Origin: Hofstenia miamia
Lineage: Eukaryota > Xenacoelomorpha > Acoela
Direction of reading: 5' to 3'
Length of the DNA stretch: 56,378 nucleotides
NCBI GenBank assembly: GCA_004352715.1
Contig: SCFE01000013.1
Span: 52,337 to 108,714 of the forward strand
Shown here: positions 44,926-56,298 of the stretch, in pieces
Position numbering within the stretch: position 1 is the first letter of the stretch
How the letters are laid out: each line of letters begins with the position of its first letter
Notes under the pieces: generated by a model
What the model saw: only the letters and a program-made list of their open reading frames with translations
Told to the model about the DNA's origin: nothing
Databases searched by the model: none
Position numbers and translations under genes: made by a program

Positions 44926-45884
44926 ACAGCACCATACATGGATTGTGAATTGTTTTTAAATACATGAAACATTATTTACCACAAATTATGGTATTAATAA
45001 AATGCTTAAGCATATGGGAGTTTCTGGGTACAAATGTTAGGCAGTAGAGTTATGATAGTAAAATATCTTCTTTTTCAAAACATTACATGTTCTATAGTAA
45101 ACGAACTTTGTATTGTGACCCAATTATTTTTGGGACCAATAGTTCCCAATTCAAATTGGTAAAATTTGGGTCTCCATAAACTCAAACACAATTTTCTAAG
45201 CATTTTAGAGGATTTCGTTTTGAAATTTCAAGGTATTCATTAATTTGATATGATCTCTTACTATCGTCTGTTCGTTAATAATTAAAATCAAATTTAGTAA
45301 ATTTAGAAATGTTTTGTTCCAATTGCATATCAACTTTCTTCTTTCCAATACAGTTAATAATAATCGAATATTGTAAACAATAAATTAAACCTTGATTATA
45401 AAATTTTGCTTAATTTTGTATTTATTAAATATTAGGTTTAGTGCTACATCCTGGACCATGAAAATATCTTAATATAATGTGGTTTAGTTTATCAAAAGAG
45501 GCACAGAATCATTATTTCCAAACATTCTTACAATACACTCCAATATGCATAATTTATGTTGGTGCAGATGTTAACAACATATTTTCTAAAACTGAGCTAT
45601 CTCTATGGAGAAGAGTTACAGAGTAAGCATCATCTTGTATTTCAATTCAGATTTATATGTGCAAGTTTTCCATTAGTTCTAGTCGCTATCAGAATTTCTG
45701 ATACAATCATATAGACATAAGAATTGTTGCATTGTCGAAATGATTATGGGGTTTACTAAAATGAAGTTATTGAAAACGGAACTGGATGGGATTGATTAAG
45801 GATGTACTAAAATAATTCAAAACTGCTACTGCAGTCCACACTAAACACATTCTTGTGGTAGTTTAGGCATGCACATATAAAATA
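44926..45884. other. Non-genic DNA
   Basis: AT-rich with no supported feature. Confidence 0.5.
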
Positions 45885-47190
45885 CATGTATATTGCTAAT
45901 TAAATCGTATTCTTTATTTAATCCTTTTTTTAAGTTTGGAATATTTAAAAACTATTGAATACACTTAAATTTGGATTCATACATTTAAATACAAATCTAA
46001 TTCACCTGCGCAAGGCTGTATTTTTTCACTTTCTTAAAAAAGGATTCAATGCTTATAATGTAGCATTGACAACCTTTAGGAGTAAACAGCTAAATTTGTT
46101 CATGTTTATGATTTTTTTATTATTGATATCACACTCTTGTAGTGTTGTCTTTTCAATCAAATGATTTTAAATCTTAAAATTAAGTCCAATTATTTCAAAA
46201 TAAAACGGTAGAAAACAAGTAGTGTAAATAACGGTTGCAAGTAGAGAAACTAAGTATTCTCCTGGCGCGCAGTTGAATTTCAAGCTCCTTGAGAATAATG
46301 AATTTTTGCATTCTTCGACATTAAAATATTACAAGAACTCATTCAAGAAAATTGGATTTAATACGTAGGTTTTGCGAATACAACATCGCGCAAGTTATAC
46401 TTATACTAAAAACTATAATAATGAGATTGAGAAAAACCATTTCTCTGATGATATTGACACACAGAGTGCTGTTATTAAGTTTAGAAACACTCATCTTCAC
46501 ATTTAATTCTGCAATAATTAAAACAATAACTTTGATTTTTAGCACTAGGGTCAAGTTTGGCATTGTGAATTCAAATTTTCATTTAATATTTTAATCAAAA
46601 ATTTAGTTTTATTTGCTATGTAAATTATAGCGAAAAAATAAAATTCAGCGTTAAAAATTTCGTTTAGTTTAAATTTTATATGCAAATTTATTGAGAAGAT
46701 TTTGAATTATTAAGAGTTCAAGTTTGTGAAAATCCTATTACATCACAAATTTTAATGAAATTCAATAAATGTAATGTGATTTTAGCAAAATTTAAGTGGT
46801 AATATTTGTGAAACAACTGAATACATTTATGCAAAACGTTTAGAATAAGCTAAATTTTTGACGCTAAATTTACATAGCATGTATATTTATGGAGATAGTT
46901 TTTAGGGTGCCACTTCACCGGGAATAGGAGTAAAACTTTATTTCTGATTAAAAGAATACACGTAAATTTGAATTCACAACGCCAAACTTGACCCTAGTGC
47001 CAAAAATCAATGTTATTGTGTTATTTTTTTCAGAAATAATTTGTGAAGATGAGTGTTTCTAAACCCATGAACAGTACTGTATGTAGTTGTAGGTGTATAA
47101 GAAGTCAATATTTTATAGAATTTGAACAAGAGCTTGAGGCGGAAAGAAAAGGATTTGGAAATGAATGAAATTCCAAATGAATCTAAGCCT
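45885..47190 (-). repeat. Diverged inverted copy of the 27 kb repeat, interrupted by a fold-back
   Basis: 45885-46445 and about 47050-47190, read on the minus strand, align with 27231-27880 (for example, tattgaatacacttaaatttgg is the complement of ccaaatttaagtgtattcaata). Between them lies about 600 bp absent from the 27 kb copy. Its ends form an inverted repeat of roughly 100 bp (46479-46583 against 46964-47063), sharing ttagaaacactcatcttcac and cactagggtcaagtttggc. Confidence 0.75.
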
Positions 47191-48160
47191 TTTTAGTTTT
47201 GAATTTTTTGAAATAGTTAATATATAACGCTGGACTCTGATATTATTATAAAATTGATTGAAAAAATTTAAACTTAATGACCAATATGTTCAGAATTGCT
47301 CGTGTTGGCTTAAATTTAATCATTCCAAAACATGTTAATTCTGTTGCACGGAGTTTTACTATCTGCGATCTTGAAATTTTCAAGAAACGCTGATTAAGAT
47401 TTTCAACTTTCCTATTTAGCTTTTAGATTTCTATATTTTAAAGACGGTTGTAATACTTGAAGTTTGGGCATATCTGGATGCTCTATGCTCTATCTTTCAT
47501 CTTGGTAAGAATTGAATACATACTTTCAAAAGTAGCAAAAAGTACATTATTTTCTACTTAATATATGTACCGTATATAAATTTTTCATGTTTTCCTTATG
47601 ATTAATTTAACGCAAGTTATATCTTCAAACCATATAAATTCTTGAATATAACAGAAATAATCTTATAAACCTTAACAGCATAAATACCTCATATCGATAG
47701 TGATGTTTGCTGTATTTTAGATGAATTAGTCACAATGGAAAACGGTTGATATCGTTTTTTAGAGAACAGATGAGAACCTAATGCAGGTGCAAATTATGTA
47801 TTATTTATTGTATTTAGGCAACATGTAAACTAGATGGATGTATGTTATATTTTCAAATTTCATCAAAATCTTCGATTTGATAATTGTATTAAAAGTCAAA
47901 GGAAATATATTTGCACATAATATACAAACAAAACATACAATATATAACAATAATATATAATTTGAGTGTGTCTTTATGTATGTGGTGATCTCAGTGCAAG
48001 ATTATTCTTTAACTAAGCAGATAGTAACCTGATTGAATAGATAAAAAGAACCTGTTTGAAATTGAAGAGTTCAACATTATCCTGTCGTAGGGAAGTCTAA
48101 TGGGGGTCGAAATTTAAAATGTCTCTCTCACTCTTTCTCTCTCTATCTTATAATATATTA
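47191..48160. other. Non-genic DNA
   Basis: AT-rich. Contains the 47930-48000 segment similar to 38455-38535 and a CT-rich microsatellite at about 48120-48150. Confidence 0.45.
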
Positions 48161-48164
48161 CAAC

Positions 48165-49170
48165 TAAGCTTAGGGTGCCCTCAAGGCACTGTTCTCAGTC
48201 CTATCCTATTTGCAATGCACGTGAATTACATAACACAAAAGAAATGAAACAGTAAAATGTATCAAAATATGCAGATAACACCTGTTTTGCAAATATTGAT
48301 ATAAATGCATTTAATGCAACTAAAACCCTTAAAAGCGCCATCGAAATTTTTATAAAATATTTCTCAAAAAATCCATTGACAGTAAATATTGAAAAAACAA
48401 AATTTATAATATTCTAGCGTAAAACATTCAGAAATCTCACAAAAAACATTGAAATTAATATAAATCATGTGCAAATAAAGCAAAGCGAATCTATCAACGA
48501 GAAAAACTGACAATGATTAAAAATTCAAACAATTCTTATTGGCCAACATTAAGAAATGGCTTCTAGGGCTACGTATCTTTATCATCTTCAAAATATTCGA
48601 AAATACATATTATAGGCAATATTTTAATGCACTCTGCATATCACACTTTCAATACTGCTCATTTCTCTTTAAAAATATAAATGCTCACTATCGTATTCTT
48701 CATTCTAAAACTTTCAATTGGTTTCTTAAGGCACTGAATTTAGCGCAAAAATATTTTTGCGATGATATTTTGTATTTTAGTCTATACTCGGATGCAAATT
48801 CAAATCAATGTTATTTACGTTAAAATTTGATCAACCCTAAATTTGATAAATTTGATGAAATTTCTCAAAAATATTTACTCTTAGATAAACATTCTAATAG
48901 TTTTAAACACACAGCAACTGAACTGAAACTCGAAATAAATTTCGAAAAATTAAAAAAAATCCATTTTTAATAGACAATGAATGCTTAGCGAGAGTAACAC
49001 ACTAAACTCCTTTTAAGATTTCGCATAGTGATACAAATTACAAACGCACACTCAGACACGCAAAATTATACATTTTATTAATGTTTGTAAATGGTTGTAA
49101 TTTTGTAAGGTTATAATTATAAGTTTTGGCAATAAACTGCTTTTGACTCTTATTATTGTTATTATTATGG
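48165..49170 (+). pseudogene. LINE reverse transcriptase C-terminal remnant with 3' tail
   Basis: The frame near 48168 reads LGCPQGTVLSPILFAMHVNY, the G-x-PQG-x-V-L-S-P-x-L-F motif of I/Jockey/CR1-like reverse transcriptases. YADNTCFANI follows (the catalytic YADDT box with the second Asp changed to Asn), then NPLTVNIEKTKFIIF. The open frame 48539-48823 carries ALCISHFQYCSFLF, matching the thumb region. After the coding part, aataaactgcttttgactct leads into att/ttattattg repeats near 49140-49165, a typical LINE 3' tail. Frameshifts and the active-site change make it inactive. Confidence 0.8.
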
Positions 49171-50033
49171 TAAACATCTTACAATGCAACAAGATCTTTA
49201 AAATGAGCTTGATATTTTGATATACCACATTGATCTCGTCTCTATAGGTGGTGATTTTTCTTGCCTAAGACTTAATATGTGTTACCTGCCTAAATGGTGT
49301 TTCATTACTATTTATACCAAAGTTTTTGCTAAGATCAAATTTAAAATAATAACCTCCACTCGTTAGTAATGCTTGCTTTAGGAAGTTGTTTCTGAGATTC
49401 TAGTAAGAAATTATATTATATATAGAGGTATAGTATAACGAATAGATACATGTATAATAAAATGTCTATTGAGCAAAATACTGCTGCCCTTAGTAAAAAA
49501 TAATTTTTCTTTTAACCAACTGGCTTTTTCGTAATAAATATTTTGTGGTCTTTGTTTTTGTTAGAACATATTGTGGTTGCTGGGTGAAGGACCTTAAAAA
49601 TATATTCCATTTAAACTTTTGCGTAAACAGAGATAACATAGAGCAAACTGACAAATAAATTAATATAATTATATAAAACATCTCTAAGAAAATTCGATTA
49701 ATTTTAAGTATACTTTCGTATTGAGACTTCTCAATAAGCAGGTACTTATCTCACACTTTAATTCAGTGGTAAATTAAATTCTAACGTCATTTTTATTGTA
49801 ACTGTTAAGCAATCACAATTGAAATTTTTACTGTTAATGATCTATGTCTATATATAAATATTTTTTCTCTTTTTGGCTTACAAAATAATGTGTGTTTTTC
49901 AAATCCTTTATTAAACAAATGCTAAACTCACACTTTTTTTCTCTCTTGACTTTCATCGTGAGTACACGGCTATGATAAAGCTAAGGTATGTTATCAGGAA
50001 ACGAAATCTTAACACAACATTTTCCTTTGCCGT
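49171..50033. other. Non-genic DNA
   Basis: AT-rich with no supported feature. Confidence 0.5.
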
Positions 50034-50060
50034 TTATATATATATATATATATATATATA
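50034..50060. repeat. (TA)n microsatellite
   Basis: Simple TA tract immediately before a LINE reverse transcriptase fragment. Confidence 0.9.
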
Positions 50061-50079
50061 GCATTGCTATTGTGTCAAA

Positions 50080-50260
50080 TATTAGTATTTCTGATATTAA
50101 TCAATGACCAGCATGACCGTTGCCCTAACGTTTCTTGCTATCTCTATGCTGATGATTTCAAAATTACTAATCCATCGAATAAGTTAAATAAATAGTGAAA
50201 ATTTTATAAAATGAACTTCAATCTAAAAAAGTGTTTTTTATTATTGTTAGCAAAGTTAAT
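50080..50260 (+). pseudogene. LINE reverse transcriptase fragment around the YADD box
   Basis: From 50142 the frame reads LYADDFKITNPSNKLNK, then stops, then FYKMNFNLKKC. This is the catalytic YADD box plus the downstream W-x-x-x-N-x-x-x-N-x-x-K-C pattern. Upstream, ISDINQ matches the I-x-D-I/L-P block preceding YADD, with indels. The fragment is short and broken. The FKI after YADD differs from the TCF of the 48 kb remnant, so it is probably a different LINE lineage. Confidence 0.6.
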
Positions 50261-50299
50261 ATACTTTTATATTATTTAATTTTGAAGCTAAAATCTCCT

Positions 50300-53200
50300 C
50301 TAAGAATCTTGTAATTGCTCTTAGTTCAAACCCATGTTGCATAATATTGAAAAAATAATTCGAAATTTTCCATCAAAATTTTGACTTATCACAAAGAATA
50401 TTTTTGATTCAGCACAGAGCAGTAGTGCATAGTACTCATCAGAAGGCGCAATTATATAAACGGGAGGTGTATCAAACAAATTGTATTGTTATGATAATCA
50501 TTCTGACTACCACTACTTCTTCACCTTCTGGTATTTAGATCCACTGGCTATGCATAGCGCAATATGCTAACTATTTATAATGAAATGCAAACAAAATTTG
50601 AATTTTTGTTTAAAACATAATTTTATTAATGCATGCTTCACTTGCAGCATAATGCAGAGATAAAAAATATGAGTCATAAGGCGTTAAAGTCTGTAATTTT
50701 GTTACTACTATGGCCAAGCAAAAATTAAATTTAAAGTGTTAGCCCTTATGGAGACTATTAATAGCAATGATTGATGGTCTATTTTGATAACACTCAATAA
50801 ACACGGGTAGGTACCTTAGCGTAGCTCACCCCATGAAAAAACGTGATTAATTAATTAGGAAAGCTACTCAAGCATGCTATCTTAAACATTGTCACCAGCA
50901 TACATTTAAAGATTAATTAAAAAAATGCAAAGAATTTATCATTATTAACTGCTTATTATATTAAGATTTATCTTGGTTGGATATGAAAGGAAATGGTATT
51001 TTCGTTAAAATATTACATAAATTGTTGTGGTACAAGAAAGTGAAACAATTTTGAATGAAATTTTGGCATAACCTTGCTAAAAAATTTCTGCAAAACTCTT
51101 TTGTTAAAATTACATTTCTATAACAACAACAGGATGTGAACTTTACTTTGAAGGTTGAATTTATAAGAGACCTTGATGTAAGCACAGTTACTCATAGGAG
51201 TTTTTAAAATCTTTTCATGCACTTCAGGCACAGCAATGCACATTGGTACATTCACTTTTAAATGTGTCCATGCTTCAGGATTGCCAAATTTCATTAAAGT
51301 TTTGGAGAAAATTGTATGAAAATGTTAGAAAAAAGATTGTCCTTTAAAAGGCAACGTACAGCTTAATGTTAATCACTAGGTAACATTCTTGAAAATCTTT
51401 TGATTTGGTCTCAAATTTTACACTTAGTCATCAGCTTTTCAAAAAAGTATTATTGATTATGCAATGTGTAAAATATTAGCTCCGAAATCCAAACAAGAAC
51501 AGGTTTTATTTGTTTTTTCCGCAAGTTACTCAGGTTTCTTCAAAAAATATTTGTTTTCAGAAGGAATTACAAATGGAAAGCCTTAAAGATATAGCAATTG
51601 CCATGAGTGAAAATATTCCCTATTCAATCATATTTTTTCTTGCCATTACATTTTTGTTGTCTTTATATTTTAAAAAAATATGAATTTTCAGTTCTTCCGT
51701 TTCCCCTCATTTTTATATACCGTCTCATTTTCAAAAAGATGCTAAACTGCTAATGATATTCTTCAAACATTAATCACTGTATTACGTACTTTGTTTGATT
51801 TGATAATCAAAAATATGTTGTTTTGCAAAATATATATTATTTAGCACTTAGAGATGAAATCATTCAGCATTCATTGTATTTTTCGCTTTTTCTGAAATGG
51901 CTGAAAACTTAAGTTTGTGATCAATGGGATATTAAGAAAGTTTGAGCATGCTTGTTTATTTAGGCACTGATATATATAATTCCAGAGAATTACTGTTGTG
52001 AAATGTCATTTTTGAATGACTATCATAAAAATCTGGACGTTTTTTTAAAGATACAAAAGTTATAAGAAGAATTTTGTGACTATTAGTTTTACAATATACT
52101 AGAAGCAAAAAAGCAAAAAACAGATAAAAACTTAATGACTTCAAATACAAAAAATTCAATTTTTCTTACGCCTGCTTGACGCCTCTGAGTTAAATGAAGT
52201 AAATTTTGATGAATTAGTGAACGGTTTTTGACCAAAAGGCACTGAAAATAAATGACTAATGTAGGGCTGACATAGAAAAGCTTCTTTTCACAGCTGCTGA
52301 TGTTATATTTTAATTGTCCAATTTCATGTAAATATCAAAATATTAACCTAGTGATTAACAACTCACTGTTGTATTTGGGTTTTGCAACAAGCACTTGTAC
52401 AATGTTTTAAAAGATAAGAGAAATTTGAAGATTTCCAAAAATATACAATAAATAAAAATCTCATTTTCATATAGAATCAATTCTTAGGAAAGGTTTAGAT
52501 AAAAGAGTAGCAGAATATAAGTATGCTCTTCTTGTGTTTCCTTTTATTAATGTTTTTTACATGCTAAAGGCAAAGTGTTCAGTTAACTGCAAAATTGTAG
52601 CAAAATTTTGGATCACCTTCTTATGATATATTGAGATTAATAATATTGATAAATCGTTGTCAGTAATTCCAACAATCACCACTACCTCATCCAAAATTAA
52701 TATACTATCAATTGCAACATTTTTACATGATTTCCATAGAAGTCTAAGCACTAATATTTACAAACTTTATTTATAAAATTTGATTTAAGCATACTATTGG
52801 CGGCAGCTTTTAACTATTTCGTTTTATGTACAAAAATCACAAAAAATCTTTGATGCTTTTCATGAAAAAAGTCTGAGTTCGTGGCCGGAGACTGTACAGC
52901 AGTGTACTGCAATAGTACTACTCACCGCTAACAAGAGCATTTCGCAGACGAAAAAAAACGAAGAGACACTCTCATTTACGTTTGCATTCCGATGTTAGAG
53001 ATTATATTATTTTGTGAGATATAAGCATATAAAAAAATTTTAGGAAACCATTAAAAACTTTAACAATTCCTAAGCAGATTAAGATTAATTCAATCTCAAT
53101 TTCACAACAATATAAATCATTATTGTCTTCATCGTTTACATTTTCATGAACTAACGCTATTAAGATGAGTAGGTGCTTGGATATACATATAGCAATTATT

Positions 53201-53810
53201 ACAATGCACACTACTTAGTACCCAAATGCAAACATTTATTGGAAGATGTGACATCTGCTTCAAGAGGTTTAACCCCTCCCCCAACCCCAGGCCTACGGGT
53301 CTGATTCAACATTAATTATAATAAAGTCAATCATATATATTAATTTAATTAGTAATGAATTTTTGCATGGCTCTAATGCCTGGTTTGGAAATCAAACAAA
53401 TATCTTAAAGCTTGAAATTATCCAAGCAAATTTGTTCAATGGATAAATTGGAGCAGCACCAATATAACTTCTTGGAAAACATTAAATATTTTGCCACTAT
53501 CCCAAAAATTCTGAAAATTTACATCTACTGGTTAAGAGATCGCTTGAATAATTATTTTTTCTACAGCATAACATCTATTTTTTCATTACTATTCTAAATT
53601 TAGAAGGTAACTATCACTTATGCTAAAAACCCCTAATAGAGTCAAACTGAATGTATGGAAACATTTCATTAATTTTCTTAACGAAAAATAAAAAACAATA
53701 AAAAACATAATTACTGATCAATTCAATTGATTCTAAAATATACAATATACTAAAGCCTCAACCTGCAAGTTATATTTTTATTTTTTCTTCTCATTTTGTA
53801 TTACACAAGG
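50300..53810. other. Non-genic DNA
   Basis: AT-rich. It holds only short open frames without motifs (for example 51956-52159 and 52557-52751 on the minus strand), a poly-C block at about 53275-53290 and a GC-richer stretch at 52880-52960. No repeat partner was found for them. Confidence 0.45.
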
Positions 53811-54165
53811 TTAAAAGATTATATTTACATAGGAATCACAATATTCATTAAATTGAATGTAAAGATGGGTATTTGTTGGTTTATGGTCAGAATGGTTATT
53901 GTAAATTATTGAAACATCCAAAAAATTTATTTGATTGTTCACAGAGTATTCAATCGTAAATATTAATTCTGTTAAGAAATTGAAATTTTCGACATCATCT
54001 CCTTTTTTGAATATAGTAAAAATGTCATCAACATACATGTACATATGATATGCAATAGGCTTTGTGAATTTTAAACCATGTATATTCTTTTCGATGATAT
54101 TCATGGCAAGGGATTCCATAGTTGGTCTAGTTTCGATACCATTGCCATTCCATCTATCTGCTCAT
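53811..54165 (-). pseudogene. Penelope-like element reverse transcriptase fragment
   Basis: Penelope-like reverse transcriptases are related to telomerase. On the minus strand, a frame near 54160 gives DGMAMVSKL, where the family has DGMAMGSPL-type sequence. After a frame change comes PTMESLAMNIIEKNI, then YMYVDDIFTIFKKG (catalytic YVDD) and NNQINFLDVSIIYNN (the N-F-L-D-V motif that follows). The order and spacing fit the palm domain. Neither the N-terminus nor the GIY-YIG endonuclease is present, so it is a truncated copy. It lies just upstream of the LINE at 54.2 kb in the opposite orientation. Confidence 0.82.
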
Positions 54166-54242
54166 AAATGATTTAATTACATATAAATTTTACGCTTAAA
54201 CAAGCAATATTCAATTATATTTCTTAAAGTGTTACTATTGTT

Positions 54243-54725
54243 ATGTCTGTTCCGGTCGAAGACGGTCGGGTCTCACTCTCGCTCGCAGAAGCGATACGTG
54301 ATAATCTATTCGCTGGCGCGCCTACCCTCGATGAAGCGTTTTCTTTAATCAAAGATAAAAAGAAAACGCCGCTTCATCAAATGTTCGCTCTGCTCAATAA
54401 AGAAAACGCCTTTTCAAAAGTTCATTGAAATCTGTCTAATGCTTCACCCCAGTCTTCTCCTACAAAATCAGCTAATTCTAACAATGCATCATGTTCTACG
54501 CGCAAACGTTTGATTCTCCTTCTGAACATCGCTATGTCTCTTTCAAAAATCCGCCCAAGTCTCCTAGAAAGAAATCTAATGAAGCACGACGTTCTACTCT
54601 CCTGCGAAGACAAGTGAAATCTATCAAACCTGGCACATCATCACTAATCATTGGAAGCAGCATTCTAAAATATGTCCGCTCGCATAATCTTCTACATAAT
54701 CAAACCACTTCAATCCATTCTTATC
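54243..54725 (+). pseudogene. LINE ORF1, N-terminal part to the SGNH nucleophile region
   Basis: A frame from 54243 (MSVPVEDGRVSLSLAEAIRD) ends at 54428. A second frame, from 54491, carries basic KNPPKSPRKKSNEARR and then TSSLIIGSSILKYVRSH before the gap. SGNH esterases have a G-D-S nucleophile block after a short beta strand; here it is GSS, keeping the Ser but not the Asp. The basic linker could bind RNA. A frameshift or short loss separates the two frames. LINE ORF1 proteins chaperone the element RNA; the esterase role is unresolved in the field. Confidence 0.6.
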
Positions 54726-54884
54726 NNNNNNNNNNNNNNNNNNNNNNNNNNNNNNNNNNNNNNNNNNNNNNNNNNNNNNNNNNNNNNNNNNNNNNNNNNN
54801 NNNNNNNNNNNNNNNNNNNNNNNNNNNNNNNNNNNNNNNNNNNNNNNNNNNNNNNNNNNNNNNNNNNNNNNNNNNNNNNNNNNN
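54726..54884. other. Assembly gap (159 N) within LINE ORF1
   Basis: Probably an estimated gap size. Reading-frame continuity across it cannot be judged. Confidence 0.99.
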
Positions 54885-55736
54885 AATACTGGTCTAATTG
54901 ATGCCATACATTCCACAGATGTTCAAAACTTCAAATCCAATATCAAGCATCTAGTTGAACTGATTCGTCTCAAATTCTCACCACGCTTCATCTACTTCTT
55001 GGAAATCACTCCTGTCTGCAAACATTCACTATTACAACGAAATCACATCATTGCTGAATTCAATGAAGTCCTATCGCGCATGTCTTCAAGCAACTTCAAC
55101 GTCATCCCTGTCTTCAAAAAATTCTTATCGTCACGAAGAACTGTCAACAGTAGTCTCTTAGCCCTTGACTCGATACATCTTTCTCGAAATGGAATCAAGC
55201 AAATGACTCATATCTTAAAGAATCATCTCAGTCCACGTCAAATCACTCTTTCATTATTCCGTGCTCCTTATATCTCTTATGCAAAAGTCGCAAGCTCCTC
55301 AACGCGTCGATGTCTCCTTCCGACCCCATTCCTCTATCCTCAAAATGCCTATAAATCAATCAAACTGGTAAATTTTTTTATTTATTATTTAGTTATATAT
55401 TATGCTTTTCGAAATGTAACTATATATTATATGCATGCTCACAGCCAAACACAACACAGAAAGCACTCACATCTCAATTACTACATGTGTACTACTAAAT
55501 TAAGTACATTGATTTATAAACAACTTATTAGGTATTGTTTTCTTTTCAAATTAATCCTTTCTGGTGACATAGAAACAAATCCAAGTCCTATACTAAGTGA
55601 AACAGAAATTGAACTCAAATTAAAAATCTATTCTGATAGCTTCAAATATATATATATTAACGCTAGAAGTCTTAATGCAAACAGAAACGATTTCTTAAAA
55701 TTAATTACAAAAATGGAAAAAATGCAATATTCATAA
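54885..55736 (+). CDS. LINE ORF1 C-terminus fused through a 2A-like motif to the start of ORF2
   Basis: After the gap one frame stays open for 283 codons. It begins with the rest of the SGNH esterase: IKHLVELIRLKFSPRFIYFL, and LDSIHLSRNG near 55164-55193, where the D-x-x-H gives the catalytic Asp and His. A spacer rich in aromatic residues and histidine follows. Then comes LILSGDIETNPSP (55551-55589), matching the 2A D-x-E-x-N-P-G-P signature except Ser for the last Gly. After it the endonuclease starts (YIYINARSLNANRNDFLKL). 2A sequences make the ribosome skip a peptide bond between Gly and Pro, so ORF1 and ORF2 products separate. The Gly to Ser change probably reduces or abolishes this in the copy seen. 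The frame ends at 55736 by a frameshift. Confidence 0.75.
   Translation, partial: NTGLIDAIHSTDVQNFKSNIKHLVELIRLKFSPRFIYFLEITPVCKHSLLQRNHIIAEFNEVLSRMSSSNFNVIPVFKKFLSSRRTVNSSLLALDSIHLSRNGIKQMTHILKNHLSPRQITLSLFRAPYISYAKVASSSTRRCLLPTPFLYPQNAYKSIKLVNFFIYYLVIYYAFRNVTIYYMHAHSQTQHRKHSHLNYYMCTTKLSTLIYKQLIRYCFLFKLILSGDIETNPSPILSETEIELKLKIYSDSFKYIYINARSLNANRNDFLKLITKMEKMQYS
55551..55589 (+). other. 2A-like ribosome-skipping motif, degenerate (NPSP)
   Basis: In frame: LILSGDIETNPSP, preceded by a hydrophobic YCFLFK stretch. The consensus ends NPGP. It sits exactly at the ORF1/ORF2 boundary. Confidence 0.75.
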
Positions 55737-56298
55737 TTACAGAAAATTGGCTTAAGACTGATATCGACCCTAACTTGTTTAACTCAGACCTACAATATTT
55801 TGAAGTTTTTACTAAGAATCGAATAGGTAGAGGTGGTGGACTTATGATAATTGTGACAAAATCCTTAAAGCCAACCCATAAATCTGAATATGAACTTAAT
55901 CACGAAATATTTGAATCGCTGTGGATATACTATTCCAAAAAGATTTGATAAACATAACTTATAATCCAAATAAAAATTATCTAGTCGAATATTTAAATTA
56001 TAAAATATACGAAATATCTGAAATATGTAATGACTATAACTCTCTAAATATATTTGGTGACTTTAATATTAATTACTTTAACTCTTATGAACGAAATTCT
56101 ATAAATGAATTGTGTGCTACTTATAACCTTCATTGTGTATATACGGTTTGTCCAACTCGCATGAACAATTTAATTGATTACTTTTTTACTAATTCTGAAA
56201 TTTCTTTCAAATCTTTAATATTTGAATCATTTAGTGATCATGCACTGTGTACATATATTAGTAACAAACTACTAAAAGCAAACAATTTAAAATCATAA
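55737..56298 (+). pseudogene. LINE apurinic/apyrimidinic-like endonuclease, frameshifted
   Basis: This domain nicks target DNA to prime reverse transcription. The motifs are in order: INARSLN (55650-55680, previous entry), IFIITENWLK (metal-binding Glu, from about 55728), RIGRGGGLMIIV (about 55815-55860), then, after another frame change, NIFGDFNINYF (GDFN, 56056), VCPTRMNNLIDYFFTN, and SFSDHALCTY (catalytic SDH, 56233-56241). All key residues visible (E, D/N, D/H) are conserved; only the reading frame is broken, near 55735 and 55920. Sequence after 56298 continues in another frame (NARDYLSYSDGKMEKAL) towards the reverse transcriptase. Confidence 0.85.

Noticed and set aside
54422-54613. Minus-strand ORF rich in arginine
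   Set aside because: It lies opposite the LINE ORF1 coding strand and is a shadow of its basic region.
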